From: Heterostelium album PN500
Taxonomy: Eukaryota; Evosea; Eumycetozoa; Acytosteliales; Acytosteliaceae
Assembly: GCF_000004825.1 (NCBI RefSeq)
Contig: NW_008805068.1
Span: 1,302,001 to 1,366,000, forward strand
Direction: 5' to 3'
DNA: 64,000 bases
Below are positions 48,402 to 62,000 of this stretch, piece by piece (positions within the stretch are counted from its first letter, which is position 1; each line of letters starts with the position of its first letter). The translations under genes and the position numbers were made by a program. The notes under the pieces were generated by a model. That model did no database searches, was not told the origin of the DNA, and saw only the letters and a list, made by a program, of their open reading frames with translations.

Positions 48402-48473
48402 TAGCATCTGGAAGTTTCGATCGACCGACCTGTGGGTTATGGGCCCACCGCTCTTCCTCTGAGCTAAGATGCT
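48402..48473 (-). tRNA. Initiator tRNA-Met(CAT), T stem imperfect
   Basis: 72 nt on the minus strand. The acceptor stem AGCATCT/AGATGCT is perfect and starts with an A1-T72 pair. The D arm is GCTC/GAGC. The anticodon stem GTGGG/CCCAC encloses CCCATAA (anticodon CAT, C33 as in many initiators). The T loop is ATCGAAA, the eukaryotic initiator signature rather than TTCGA. A box (TAGCTCAGAGG) and B box (GATCGAAAC) fit. The T stem GGTCG/CTTCC has two adjacent mismatches (51:63 and 52:62), unusual for an active initiator. May be a diverged copy. Confidence 0.85.
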
Positions 48474-48744
48474 TTTCGATGTTATTCTTGAAATTAATTA
48501 AATTTTTATTTTTTTTAATAAACCAAAAAATAAAATTTTTTTAATTTTTAGTTGAATTTTATTCTTTTAAAAGAATATCATTATTCTTTTGTGCAATCTT
48601 TTCTATTATATCCTTCACCAGGTTGCTGTTCACACGTTTAGGCAGGTTTTTACGTTTGGTTATAATGAAAATCTTTATTTTTCCTAAGTTATTATATTCA
48701 TTGAAACATTATCGATTTATAATGTTATAAAATAAATATATACT

Positions 48745-49133
48745 ATGGTAGTTGAAATTAGTGAAGAGAGTTTAAAGAGCATGCAGGAGTGGGCTAATAA
48801 GAATAATGCCCTCTTTACAGCAGAGATAAACGAAAAGATACAGGTATAATATATTTATTTTAACATATTTACCATGGTAAATCTTTATTTCTAACATTAT
48901 CAACAATCTAGATACAAGTTATTCTAGGTTTACTTATAACGATTGTGGCTCTAGTTGGACTTACTATATTGGTTTGGTTTATATATCGTAAATCTATTTC
49001 AGAATTCAACGATATCAAACAATCGATTAAACTCTTTACAGGTAACAATAAATAAACACAATCTTTGATAAACATACTGCATATACTAATCCAACTGTTT
49101 GTAATAGAACCACCCTATACACCAAAAAAATAG
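48745..49133 (+). CDS. Single-pass membrane microprotein (84 aa)
   Basis: Join 48745..48843, 48912..49041, 49108..49133. An N-terminal cytosolic-looking amphipathic segment (SEESLKSMQEWANKNNALF) leads into one long membrane helix (VILGLLITIVALVGLTILVWFIY), then a basic-started 30-residue tail ending YTPKK. No signal peptide. Two introns that both keep frame, and a stop close to the last acceptor, support a real gene. Not recognised. It lies 270 bp from the initiator tRNA, on the opposite strand. Confidence 0.6.
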
Positions 49134-49399
49134 ATATGTCTTTGGGATATCTCCTTTTCTATGCAGTATTGTAAATAACCTTGTACAGATTGTCCAAACA
49201 ATAGCAATATTATTATTATAAATCATTATTGTTATAAATAAAGTAACATGTAAAATAAAGTGATCAAATTATAAACTAATAACCAAAATTAAAAAATTTC
49301 GTCTTTTTTTATAAAATTTATTGATTCGTTCGTTTTTTTTTGTTTAATTTAACAAATATTTCTTTTCATTTTGTTTTGTTCTATATATATATACATATA

Positions 49400-50727
49400 A
49401 TGGCAGATCACAATAAAAAAAGAAAAGCAGATAGTGAAACTACTGTCACTACCACATCTAACAATAGTGACAAAACTAAAAATCAAAATTTTAATAGTAA
49501 AAAGATAACAAATCAAAAAACAAAGAATAATAATAATAACAATAGTAAGAATAATAATAAAAAGAATAACAATAGTAAGAATAATAATAATAGTAGTAGT
49601 GATAGTAAACATAGTAACAAGAAATTTGATAAGAAAACAAATAAAAATCATTTAAAAAAGAAACAAAAGGTTGATCATACTAGTGCTGCTTCAACTACCA
49701 CAACAACTACAACTACATTACCAACTATTACACCATTAGTATCACATGTCGTAGAAGAACAACAACCACTTCCAGTCATACTACCTGAATCAATTAATAG
49801 AAATTGGGATTTGATAAGTGTAATATATATATATTTCAACAGATTTATTACTTTTAAACAAAATAATTAACATTTTCAAATTATAGAAAAGTATAACAAG
49901 CAAACCTAAAAAACAACCTACAAAAGCAGCAGCATCATCTACTTCAACAACAACTTCTACAACAACAACATCATCATCAACAGAACAACAACCAATTAAA
50001 ACTGTATTTGAACTTGTACAAAATGATACAAACAAAGAGATAAAGTATATATTGAATTAATGATTATGAAACATTTAGATTTCAACAAAATATTAACATT
50101 AAAAACACAAAACAAAACAATAGAGTAACAAAAGTATTAGCAGTCGATTGTGAAATGGTAGAGGTGGAAGGAAGAAAGAGTGCACTTGGAAGTGTTTGTT
50201 TGGTTAACTCTGAAGGTCAAACCGTTTACAAGAGCTATGTAAAGCCAATGGAAAAGATCACTGACTATCGTACTCCTTGGTCGGGATTGACTTTCAAACT
50301 ACTCAGCAAAGCACCGGAATTCCTCAAAGTTCAGAAAGATGTTTCACAGCTCATCAAAGACAAGATTCTGGTGGGACACGACATCAAGCAGGATTTGGGT
50401 GCTCTCATGCTTAACCATCCACCACAACTGGTCAGAGATGCCATCAAGTTCCCGCTGCTCCAGAAAGACAACAAGCCAATGTCACTAAAGAAGCTGATCA
50501 TGGAGCATTTCGGTGCAACCATTCAGAAAAAGTCGCACAACGCCGAGGAAGATGCCATCAGTAGCATGCTATTGTATCAGAAGCACAAGAAACAATGGGA
50601 GAAGCACGTCAGAAACGTTTTCTACCCCAAAAAGAAAACCACTGAGCAAAGAAAAGAAGACAGAGAAAAGAAACAACAAGATTCTCAATCTCAAAATATT
50701 GGTGTGGATGAAGATCAAGATGAATAA
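49400..50727 (+). CDS. rexo4: REXO4/Rex4-type RNA exonuclease
   Basis: Join 49400..49819, 49887..50044, 50124..50727 (393 aa). DEDDh 3'-5' exonuclease of the Rex4 group, a nucleolar factor in rRNA processing. Seen in the last exon: AVDCEMVEVEG (Asp and Glu of ExoI), GHDIKQDLGAL (ExoII Asp) and SHNAEEDAISSMLLY (ExoIII His and Asp), so all five catalytic residues are present. YRTPWSGLT is the group's linker. The N-terminal 190 residues are Lys/Asn/Ser/Thr-rich, basic and probably nucleolar targeting. The C-terminus is a Lys/Glu/Gln tail. It ends 130 bp before DCAF4 on the same strand. Confidence 0.9.
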
Positions 50728-50856
50728 AAGATATTTAAATTATCGAATAAAATATTTTATTTATTTTCTAAAATGTTATTACATTTTTTACAAGTTTTCA
50801 CACGAAACAAATTTCATTTTTGTCGTGTCAATCAATTAATTGATCAATGGTATGAT

Positions 50857-50898
50857 ATGAAATCAAATAAAAGGAAATTAAACTATTCAAATAGTGTA

Positions 50899-50942
<44 letters not shown>

Positions 50943-52614
50943 CAAAACTAGTAATAATAATTTAATAAAAGAAATACCTGGTTACTATTATGATCTAGAG
51001 AAACATAGATACTTTAAGATAACAAAAGAAAATAAACATCTGATAAACAATAGTAGCAGAGCCGATAGTTTAGCGAATGAAAATGCAATAATCGAGAAAA
51101 AGAAACAACAATCATCAAATAAGTTTATTGGTGCAAAACGACTAGTGTCAATCAATCACTTGTTATTTCAAAATGAACTCAATCAACACATGACCTCTAG
51201 AATCAAAAATAGATCGATCAATTGTTGCAGCTATAGTTTAATCGATAGCATATCGAATCTAATTACAAAAGAATCATTGTTCAACATTGATTGTTCACAG
51301 TTAACAGACAACAAAAAAAACAAAAGCGATACGAATTCACAGCAGCTCTTTAATCATATTCATCAATGTACCAATATGGAACCATATATCGTCAGTTATA
51401 ACAATATCGCTAGTAACAGTGATGACAGTGCTGTTGCTACTGCAGGTATACTATGTTCTTTCAGTGGTGGAATGGTTGGTCTCTACTCGATGGGCGTAGA
51501 GAACAACAAACTATCGATTGCTTCCTCTAGTTTTACTTTTACTACAAACTCTAATGAAGTATCATCTATAAGAACAACAAAGAATGCTCCTTCAATTATT
51601 TTGTATGATTAAACAAATAACTATATAATAAAAACGAAAGTTACTAATTATTTATTATAAAAAAACAAAAGAATATCATGTTTAGGTAATGGAAATGAGA
51701 GTGGAAGTGCTACGTTGTATAGAGGTCTTGAGAAAATTAGAACAAAGAAGACTAGAGATGATAGTGTTTGGGTGAGTGAATGGCATCCCTCTGGAACAAC
51801 GATATCTATGGGTGGTGGTGGTGCTGTTTATCTATGGGATTTACACAGTGATTCACTACACAGACAAATCATTGCGAAAAGCGATATATTTGCACAGACA
51901 TTCAATAGCAACGGTACAATCTTATTCAATGGTTCAAGAGACGGTCAGATTCGTTCATTCGATCTAAGAATGGAACAAATTAAATCAACTATAAACACTA
52001 ATAATAATAGTAGTAATGCTAATACAAATAATATTGATATTAATAATATTTGGTTGGATAATGACAATAACAATAATGAATCTATTGAATATAAGAAAAC
52101 AATGATTTCCAAAAAGAAGAAACAACAATTCGGTGGTAGTGCACCGGTTTGTTCGGTACACTCGATGGCGTCCGATGATAATTACCTGTTGGTGTCAACG
52201 ATGAATGAGATATCGCTGTGGGATCAACGTGTGGAAAAGCGAGTCGTTGAATATCAAGGTCATGTCAATAGCCACACTATGCTACGATCTTCGATTTCAA
52301 GTTGTCAACGGTATATCTGCTCGGCTGGCGAAGATAAATTCGTACGTCTGTGGAATGTCAACAATGGTAGTCTCCTGAAAACACTTGGTCCATTCAACAG
52401 CATTGTTAAATCCGTTCAATTCTTTGATCAACATCAATGGCTTGACATCCAATACGTACAGTCTTCAATATTTAACCAACAGCACAACCAAGAAAATTCC
52501 TCGGATATGGATATTGACGATACGATCGTACGCACTACTTCAAAATCAAATAATAATGATAAATATTTGGCAATTTCAACCAATGAAGGTTTATTATTTA
52601 ATAAAATTTATTAA
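50857..52614 (+). CDS. dcaf4: DCAF4-like WD40 protein (DDB1-CUL4 substrate receptor)
   Basis: Join 50857..51602, 51672..52614 (562 aa). IPGYYYDLEKHRYFKIT near residue 45 is the DCAF4/WDR21 N-terminal signature, followed by the helical NQHMTSRIKNRSIN region. WD repeats follow, for example SVWVSEWHPSGTTISMGGGG...AVYLWDLH, NGSRDGQIRSFDLR, VSTMNEISLWDQR and CSAGEDKFVRLWNVN. In cells it would dock on DDB1 to present substrates to CUL4. An in-frame ATG at 50773 would add 28 residues, but that stretch reads as UTR, so 50857 is preferred. The intron acceptor used is AAAAG at 51671; the nearer TTTAG would bring in a stop. Confidence 0.82.
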
Positions 52615-53297
52615 AAAATAAATTAATTTTTTTATCAATTTAAATATTATTAATAATTTTATATTTTTAGATTATAATTTTAAATAATTTTTTTGAACTT
52701 TTCTTAATAGTTTTTTGTTTTTGTTTTTAATATTTTTTTCATCATTTTTTACTCACTCTGACAATGCCACATCCAAATCGATCAGAATTTTGACTATTTT
52801 GTAGTTGGTTTTTCAATATTAATCAATCATCTTTATTTATTCTTTAATCTCCAAGTGATTTAATCAAAAGAAGTTCATAGTTAAATTTATATCCCACATT
52901 TATTACCACACTTTCTCAAAAACCAGAGATCATTCTTAAATTTAAAGGAACCCCCATTGCCAATACTAAAACTACAAAATTTTGATTTTTTCTTTTTTTT
53001 TGCAATTCTTGTGTGAATTTTTCAAATGCTTTTTTAATTGCAAAAAACTGCATTAACTTTTTTTTTTTAAAAAAACAGAAAAACAAATAATTTAATTAAA
53101 TTTCTTTAATTTTTTATTTTATTTTCAATCTAACTACTTCCACTTTTTCTGTAACAATTAAAAATTTGTAATTTTATTTATTTATTTCATTTCATTCGTT
53201 ATAACAAAGATTTTTTAAATTTAGATTTTTTATTTATTATTTTTTTTTTTTTTGTTTTTTTTTTTAAATTTAAATTATAAAGATATTAAGCTAAGCT
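52615..53297. other. AT-rich spacer and promoter of the LRR gene
   Basis: Mostly T-runs near the 3' end (53240-53275), typical of dictyostelid promoters just upstream of a start codon. No gene seen. Confidence 0.5.
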
Positions 53298-56200
53298 ATG
53301 GGAATAGAAGATATTGAAGATGCATTGGTAAATGAAACAACACCATTACCAATCGATCAACAACAACAACTTGAACAATTGCAACAGATGCAACAGCAAC
53401 AAGTTTTGGTTGGCGATGAAATTCCTTATTATATGCCGTTGTCGAACGAGCAACGTGAACAACAACAACAGCAATTGCTGCAACAATATCAGCAGCAATT
53501 GGTCGAACAATATGGAAGACCATCGTCATTTCAACCTGGTCAATCACCCTCACATCTTCCACCACCAGCAATCATCCCACATCAACAGCAAATGATTCAA
53601 CCGATCTACTATCCACAGATTTCGAGCTCGCCACACTCGATGCCACCAATGCCACCAGGTGCCACCGCCGGTCCAATGATCATGTCACCACCTTTAAACA
53701 TGCAATCGGTTGTACAACCAAGTCCACAACCAAACTCATTCGTTCAAACACATGCCTACATTCAACCACCACCCACCTACGACATTAAATCACCCTACAA
53801 AAACGTAAACATTGTTTTCCAAGCACCACCACCTCCAATCTCATATGTCAATGGTCCTTATGTTGTACCAGTTGAAAATGAACTTTGGCCAATCTATTCT
53901 CCTGATTTGTAAGTTAAACAAACAAACTACAACAATTGATATGATTTTTATTATTAACCTTTATTTTATTTTATTTTTTTAGATTCGCTATTGATAAAGT
54001 ACCATCATATGGTCTTGGTACACCACAAGTAGATGATTGTAGTGCTGTCAAAGAAAAGATCAGTTTATTAAAGAATATTTTTGTGAATCAACATCAACAC
54101 AACGCTGTTGACGATGTACTTTTGGAATCGGTTGCCGAATGCAAGCAATTAGAGTTTTTGAATCTTAGCAACTGTACAAACTTTACATTGGCTCAGTTCA
54201 ACAAGACAATTGGAAGATTGAGAAATCTACGTGGTTTGAACCTCACGAACTGTTCACACATCACCGATGACTCTGTAAAGAACATTGCAAAGAATTGCGC
54301 TAATCTCGAAGAACTTCACTTGAACAACTGCTATTTGTTGACTGACAACTCTATTACATTCCTTGTCAAGCGTTGCAAGAATCTAAAGGTTCTTTCTATG
54401 AGTCGTTGCGAGAGAGTCACCGACTACACCTTGTTTGAGATCTCAAAGAATCTCAAGGCATTGGAATCAATCTGTATCAACAGAATGAAATATGTCACTG
54501 ACAAGGGTTTGGCAGATTTGAAGAATCTCAATATTAAATCGTTCTACGCTTACGAGACTCTACTGACAGATCAAAGCATCTCTGAGCTCGCTCTGAGATG
54601 GCGTCAACTGGAAGTATTGAATGTTGCCAAATGCATCAACGTAACAAATCAAGCATTGTCTACCGTCGCTTTGCACTGTCCACAAATCCAAAAGCTCTTT
54701 GTCAATGGTTGTCCAAAGATTTCATCAGAGGCCATCGTTCTCGTCGCTCAAAAGTGTCCATTGATTCGTGTGTTGCGTATTGACAATTGTCCAAACATCA
54801 CAGACGAAGCAATTCTCGCTTTGGAGTTTTTGAAATCTTTGCACACATTGAATGTCAGCAATCTCTGCAAATTCAATGAGCAATCGCTCATCAAGATTCT
54901 ACCGTCACTACCAAACCTCGAGCAACTCTTCCTCTACCAATGTCCACGTATCTCTGATGCTACTGTCGCTGTAATTGGTCAGCACTGTCCAAATCTAAAG
55001 GTTCTTCGTCTCGATCAATCTATTTTCCCAGGAGATGCTGGTGTCTCCTGCTTGGTGAATTGCAAGTCACTCAAGGGACTCAATCTCTCCAATCTCGAGA
55101 ATATTCACGATCAGACTATTATTTCATTGTCGACAGAGTTGACTGGTCTTCAGAAACTCTATCTCACTGGTTGCAAGGGCTTGACCGATGCATCTCTCGA
55201 CGCCATCACCAATATCCGTACTATTGAGATTCTTCGTATCAACGATAGCTTCCAATTCTCTGAAGATGCTCTCTGTAATCTTGCCAAACTTCAAAACTTG
55301 AGCGTTTTGAATATGTCAGGATGTGTCAATACCACCGACAAGGTTTTGGATCTTCTCATTTGCTACTGCCAACAGTTGACTCAACTCTACCTTTCTAACT
55401 TACCATGCATTACCGATCGTATCTTACCACCAATGTTGGCATCACTCTTGAAGCTCAGACTTTTGAGAATCGACGGTTGCAGCAATGTCACAGACAATGC
55501 TTTGATTGGTCTTCGTTTCAATGGATTGCGTTACCTCGAAGTCTTCAACTGCAGTGGCACCTTTATCGGAGATGAGGGTCTCTACTCGATCGTATCACAA
55601 TCGGCACTTCGTGAGCTCTACATGTGGAACTGTGAAACCATCACTGACAATGGTCTCAAGAAGATCGATATGTACTTGCAAAATCTCGAAGTTCTCCGTG
55701 TAGATAGATGTAAAAAGATTACCGACAAAGGAATTCGTTCTATTCTTCAAAAGGCTGTACTATTAAGAACACTCAATATTTCACATACCAATCTCGGTGA
55801 CGATACACTCACTACCGTCGCCGGATACTGCAAGCTACTCAAGAAGCTCATCTGTACCAACCTCTCGAGAATAAGTGACAGTGGTGTCAGTGCGGTCGCA
55901 CTTCAATGTCCACTCTTAAAGATGATCGATGTCTCTCGATGCTTCAAGATTAGCGACACTGCAGTCATTGAACTAAGTGTTCGTAGCAAATACTTGAAGA
56001 AGTTTAGCATCAACGGAAATTCTAAGATTACCAACACATCAATCATTAAGTTGTCTGTTGGATGTCCAAGATTAAAGGTTGTAAATCTACAAGAATGCTC
56101 AAAGGTTGGAGAAGTCGGTATTTTGGCACTCTCAACCTACTGCAAATACATTACCACCTTGAATGTATCTCACTGTCCATTGGTTACTGATCTCTCTATT

Positions 56201-56482
56201 GTTGGAATTGGTCGTGAGTGCTTGGGTCTAAAGAGTCTAAATGCATCACATACCCTTCTGGGAGATGCTGGTGTGATTGAAGTTGCAGTCAGATCCAATA
56301 TTAATCTCGAGTTTTTGGATATTCAAAGCACCAATGTCACAGATCAAGCACTTTCTATGGTAGCCCAAATGTGTCCATCACTAAGAGTTTTAAATATCCT
56401 TTCCACAAAGACAACCGCCAAGACTACAACCACCATTCAACAAACATGTCGACTTCTCAAAGAATTCAAAATGGTTAATTAA
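53298..56482 (+). CDS. Long Cys-containing leucine-rich repeat protein (AMN1/FBXL-like)
   Basis: Join 53298..53908, 53983..56482 (1036 aa). The first 200 residues are Gln/Pro-rich. From about residue 245 to the end there are roughly 30 LRRs of the cysteine-containing type, with units such as LRGLNLTNCSHITDDSVKNI and LEELHLNNCYLLTDNSIT. These make a curved solenoid as in F-box LRR proteins and Amn1. No F-box is visible in the N-terminal part, though LPSYGLGTPQ-type linker and KISLLKNIF helix precede the repeats. Probably a protein-binding scaffold; an SCF role cannot be claimed without an F-box. Confidence 0.85.
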
Positions 56483-56663
56483 TTAAAATTGACCAAACTA
56501 TTTTTATAATTTAAAATTGTACAAGTTTTCAAATCGATATTTATTTGTTTTTTTTCCCAAAATAAAATTGATATCAATATTATAGTTTGATATTTATATG
56601 TTTCTAATTAAATAGTTTGATTATATATTTTATTATTTAAATAGTCACCAGGATGATATGATT

Positions 56664-58564
56664 CTAATTCCCACCGCTTGCTATGATACCTAGTTGTTGT
56701 AAAGAATTTCGAATATGTGAAAACATGGCTGCAATCAAAACAGCCGGTACTGGAACATTTCCTTGAATTTGGAATGAACGGATCTTTGGCTCTGCTTTAT
56801 TACCTACAACCACTGCCGTAAGTGCATTACTTGAATATTTCCAATCTGCGTATACAGTACTATAGAACCAATGTTAGTTTAAATATTAAATGTTTGGCCT
56901 GGAAATGAAAAAACAAACTTACTCTGGATGTGGTTTCTTGGTTATTGATAATTTGTTTGGTGTCGAGTTTGTTGATGAAATGGTAATAGAAGTAATAACG
57001 GGTTGGAAATAAACAAACGATTGGTTTATGTTATCCCAGTCAAATTTAATTCTATAATCGGTTTTCGGGTGTGTCCATATCCATGATTTGTTGTTCCAAA
57101 CCACACTACCGTAGTGTTTGTGTTGAAAGCAACCCTCTGAGAATCGCCACTCGTCAATCTCGCCACTGCTTCCCAATTTGCTGTCGGAGAGGCTATCGGA
57201 GGAATCGCAATGAATGAGTGTATTTCTAACAAAGCTCCAACATATCTCATCGTCGTCGTTGTTGTTGCTCTCGCTGTTCTCTGCTGGATATATCTTTCCA
57301 GGCAAACCATCGATATTATTAAAATTAATAGAGTGCCGCGACGGCATCTTTGAAAATATATCTAAATGCTGCTCGAATAACTGCTTCTCCTCCAAAAACT
57401 TATCGACGTGCTTTACAGAGTGATGAACTTTGTGCATATATAAATTGTAACTATCCACCAAAATAACCATATTTCTAATGTGCTTGGTGATATCATCGAA
57501 GTCCTCTCTGAAAAATCGAGAGTCTTGATAGGTTGTTATTTCGAGAGCTGTTTTCTTTATATAATCGATCCAGTTATCCAATACCAATTCTTCGCATCTG
57601 ATCATCGACAGTCTTGGTCCATCGGAACTAACAAACCAGTCGACATAACTCTTTATTCCACCATAACACAACTCTGAAAACTGTTCCACTTTCATCAAGT
57701 ACGGTTCCCAAGTCCAATAAGCATTATAATATTCTGTCATTTCAACTATCCATTTTGTTGATACATCTGGTTTAACTCTATCTGGTAATTTCACTATGTT
57801 ATTTAAATAGCAATTAATAAGTATAATATTAGACTACTTCAAACTAATTATCGTTTACTTACTTGGTCTAGGTAAAAGATTCATTATTGTATTCAGACTT
57901 TGATCTACATTGCCCAGTGAAGCAATTGTCATGGTTGTCAATGATTGTATACGTGGACGAATTAACAAAAGAAATTGTTCGATACTTCTTTCGTCTTTGC
58001 CACGAATTATATAATTTCTACCATTCTTTGAAGCGATTTGAAATGTAAGTGGTTGAGTCTTAAACAATGACTTTGTTTCTTCCAATATGCATTCGCCTAA
58101 ATTTATATATCCTTGTGGTTCTTGTGTGTCGTCTGGTCTTCCATCCATCTTTCCAGGTTTGTAATATGCAATATAGTTTCTGTGCAATATGAAATATCTA
58201 TCTAAAAAACCTTTTCCATTTCCACCAGTCTTTTTCATCAAAATCGAATAGGAGGAATCATTTTTAATTCTACCAAATGTTAGCCATTTCTATTATAATA
58301 TTTTCAAGTAATAGGGAATATTGTTATTAGAAACCTATCCAAGAACAAATTGGTTCTTAAATCAAATGTAACTACTACTTACTAGTATTTCTTTTTTTCT
58401 TTCTACTTTTACCATTTTCTTTGATTTTGGTTTGGTAAAATAATCGATAAGTGTTTTTGGGTGTGATGATATTTTAACAATTGCTGTTGGTTCTGTTGCA
58501 GAACTTATTTGATCAGACCTAACCGATGAACGGCTGTTATTCTGATTGTTTCGTTTTTTGTTGC
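56664..58564 (-). CDS. PH-domain protein with unknown C-terminal region, 5' end uncertain
   Basis: Complement of join 56664..56859, 56923..57793, 57863..58289, 58383..58564. Counting from the in-frame ATG at 58415 it is 508 aa. Residues about 10-115 are a pleckstrin-homology domain: ILKWLTFGRIKND, KKTGGNGKGFLDRYFILH, YYKPG, then TFQIASKNGRNYIIRGKD and the closing helix SIEQFLLLIRPRIQ. The rest has no recognised domain: an aromatic-rich helical part (YYNAYWTWEPYLMKVEQF), an acidic Asn/Asp loop and a Trp-rich beta part. Coding-like sequence runs on upstream of 58415 to an ATTACAG acceptor-like site at 58565, so a further 5' exon may exist that I could not place. PH domains bind phosphoinositides at membranes. 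Confidence 0.72.
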
Positions 58565-61500
58565 CTGTAATTTTTGAAGTTTTAAGATTGTTAGAAAGTG
58601 ATTCTAACAATAAAATAGGTATGAACAAAAAGGTGAAATTATTATTTACAAAAAAAAATTTTACAAAAAAATAATTAAATTAAAAAAAAAAAAACAAATA
58701 ATATTATTTATTATTCCAACATAAATAGATATTCTATTCTTTTAGCTATAATAGTAGACTTTAAAGTCATTAAAGAGAGGAAAGAAAAACAGAAATGAAA
58801 ACAAAAATTTTTTTAATCATTTGATTGGATTGATGGTTTGGTCAGTTGGTTAGATGTTTGATTGATATAATTGTGTGTGTGTACTGTTAATATTAACTAG
58901 CCAACTTAATATTGACTGTCACTAATATTTATTTATTAGAAGTGCTGCTGTTGGTATGTGATGTGTTGTGTGAAACTGGTGGTGGTGTTAATAAAATTTT
59001 TAAATTTATTTTGTTGATTGTGTGTCTCTTTTGTTTTGATATGATAGGACAAGTGGGTTGTGTGTTTGTCGTGTGTGGGTGATTAAATTCAAAAAGTATT
59101 GATATGTGCATATCATAAATCTCTGTCAAGATGCAGATTTATTATTGGTGTCATATTGTCATGTTGTTGGTGTGGAAGTGAAAGTGGTGAATTATAAAGG
59201 TTTTTGATGGTGGTGGAATGTAAAAAATTGGATGCTTGGGTAGTTGGATGGATGGTTGAACAATTGTTCAAAAATAATATTATGATCGACAACACCATCA
59301 ATCACATCACACCAAAAAAATAAACATTAAAATTTGTTTTTAAAGTTTTATAAATGAAATTGAGGTGGATAACAAAATTTACATGAAATCAAAAGGAAAA
59401 CTAAGCAAACAAAGACAATCTAAATACAGGTATGTTGATTGATTAAAAAAAAAATTGTTGTTGTCACAATTTGTGGTAGGAGGTGTTGGTATTGAGGTGT
59501 AGTGAGCTGGTATTAAATTGGTGTGTGGTATGATATATATCAAAAAATAAAACATATAATATAAAAAGAAATTCATATCATATCAGTCACATTTGATTGA
59601 AAATCGATTTTGGATTGCCTCTGAACATTTATGTTGGTAGAGATATAGTGGTTGTGTGATGGTGGTAGTGGTTTGTATAGTTCTTTTTACTTTTTTTTTA
59701 ATAATAAAAAAAATTGTCTTTTACTTTCAATCAAGCTAGAATAATTTGGATTTTGGAGAGCAAAGTATTATGAGTGTAGAATATGTTATTTAATAGTTTA
59801 TTATAATTTGTCTACTACTTTAGTTGTTGTTGTGTTTTTTCTTTTTGCTTTTATTGAAAAATGAATTCCCAAACCAAAATATTATTTAAATGACAGCTCA
59901 AACAAAACAAAAAAGCAAAGTAAAACATTTTAATTTTCCAAAAGCAACATTACTGTTATAAATATACATACACCACCACCACTACTACTAACAACCAATT
60001 TCACACACTATTATTTCCCCCACTTGTTTATTGTTATTGTTTTTGTGATAAACAAAAACAAAAAATATATCTTTTCGATCGATAAAATAAAAATAAACAA
60101 ACAGACATTAGACATGATAAAATTATATTATAATACATTTTTTTTCAAGAAAATATTAATGGTGGCTGTGAAATTTAAACATAGAAACGGGGGGATTGAG
60201 TATTGATGATACAGAGAGATAAATAAAAATATAAATATTATAAAACTATTTTTTGTTTTATCATTTTCACCACACATTCATTCTCTCACTAGTTTCTATT
60301 TGAATACATATAATATACATTACATTAATTAATTAACACCAAGCTAAGATACCAACACACAATAACAAAAATAAAACTATTAATTTGTTCAAAATATTAT
60401 TTTAACTTTAAAGTTGTTTTTTTTTTTTTATTCGATTTGAATATGCCTGTCTGAATTATGTGATATTTTTAAAAATTCAACACATGAAAGGTGAGAGGTA
60501 TTGTAGTTTATTTGTATCTTTATTGCTGGTTGCCAGTTATTGATCCATTCATTATGTGAATGTTATGTTATATAATTAATGACATAATGACTAGACATTC
60601 TAAACACTTGAAATGTGTTTCTTTTTTTAGATCATTTTGTATTATTATTATTATTTTAACATTGCTGTGCTGTCTTTGTGTTGTATTTATGATGATGTGT
60701 GTAGCTATTTTTATCTTTAATATTACGATCGTGTAGTGATGAAGTTAAAGGATATAATAATGATATCAAAACCCACATATCTTAATCATTTGTTATTGTT
60801 GTCAATAAAGCTGTAACTAAAGTTCTACCAACATTACCTTTATGATTTATATAAGAATTGAATTCTTTTAATTTATACAATCTAGTTTTAAAAACTTTTG
60901 TGTTGTAGACACCTCTAACTATTATATATATATATATAATATGTATATATTGTTATTATAATATTAGAGCTAAAATGAAAATAAATAATAATAATAATGA
61001 AACAACCTAAAAGATTGAATGGGATAGTGTAGTGGGTGGGATTGTCAAAAGAAACAAACTAACGTCGTCTCGAGACAACAACAAGATAGAGAAAAAGAAG
61101 AAGGAATAATTGTTACTTTTGATCTTAAAATTAGCTTTGTAGTAGTAGAACAACAGGTTGTTCAACAATCAGTTTTAAAAAGATTTTTGAAAAAGCAAAT
61201 TGTGTGAGAGAGCGTGGTGATATTTGATGATTATTGTTCTTAAGATGAATGACAAACTTTGATTTTATTTTTTTTTTTGTATTTTTTTTGTTTTTTTTTT
61301 TTAATGGGTTGTTTGATTGATTGACATGCTAACTTGATGTATCAAGATACATATTTAAATATGAATCATAATCTTATCTTACCTTCTTTGCACTTTTTTT
61401 TACAATCTAATGCAATATCTAAATATTTATATTTAAGTTTATTATTGCTGCTGATTATCTATCTCTTCACTTTGTTTGTTGTTTTTTTTTTTATTTGAAA

Positions 61501-62000
61501 AATTGATTGTAGTGTTTCAAATTATTAAGTTAACTTTAATGTGTTGATTTAAATGAAAGGCAAACCAACGACTCATTTCGACCCACCACACCAAAATTCT
61601 TTTGCAAAAAAAAAATCTTGATTTTATTTTATTTTTTTATTTTATTTTTTGCAAAATGCGCGAATGTAATTGGTTATCTATGATTGACCATCATTAATGA
61701 TCGCGTTGTTATTACGAATTAATTGATTAAAAAATAAACAAATCGCCGAAATGTTATCATTCAATGCTATAAAAATGAACTATTTTAATAATAAAAGTTA
61801 ATATATAAAATTAATTGGACTATATATTCAATATGATTATCTATGTTAGTTCAAAAACATCAAAACTAAAATGATGATGTTTAAAACTGAGATGTCGATG
61901 AATTAGAAGTGAATGTGTTTAGGAAAGCAAGTTGAATGATAGTAAAAGCACAAAAATAAATAGAGTTTTTTTATTTATTTATCAATGATGTTTATGAATT
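58565..62000. other. 3.4 kb gene-free region
   Basis: No credible coding frame on either strand. The plus strand of 58800-59680 is rich in G and T with runs such as GTGTGTGT and GGTGGTGG. Microsatellites (ATT, TATATA) and A/T runs fill the rest. 60590-61200 and 61640-61740 include less AT-rich patches. This is the longest gap in the window, and may hold promoter, an unplaced 5' exon of the PH gene, or non-coding RNA genes. Confidence 0.45.

Noticed and set aside
58929-59576. Minus-strand frames rich in His, Thr, Asn and Pro
   Set aside because: Products of the G/T-rich plus strand; no start context, splice pattern or family match.
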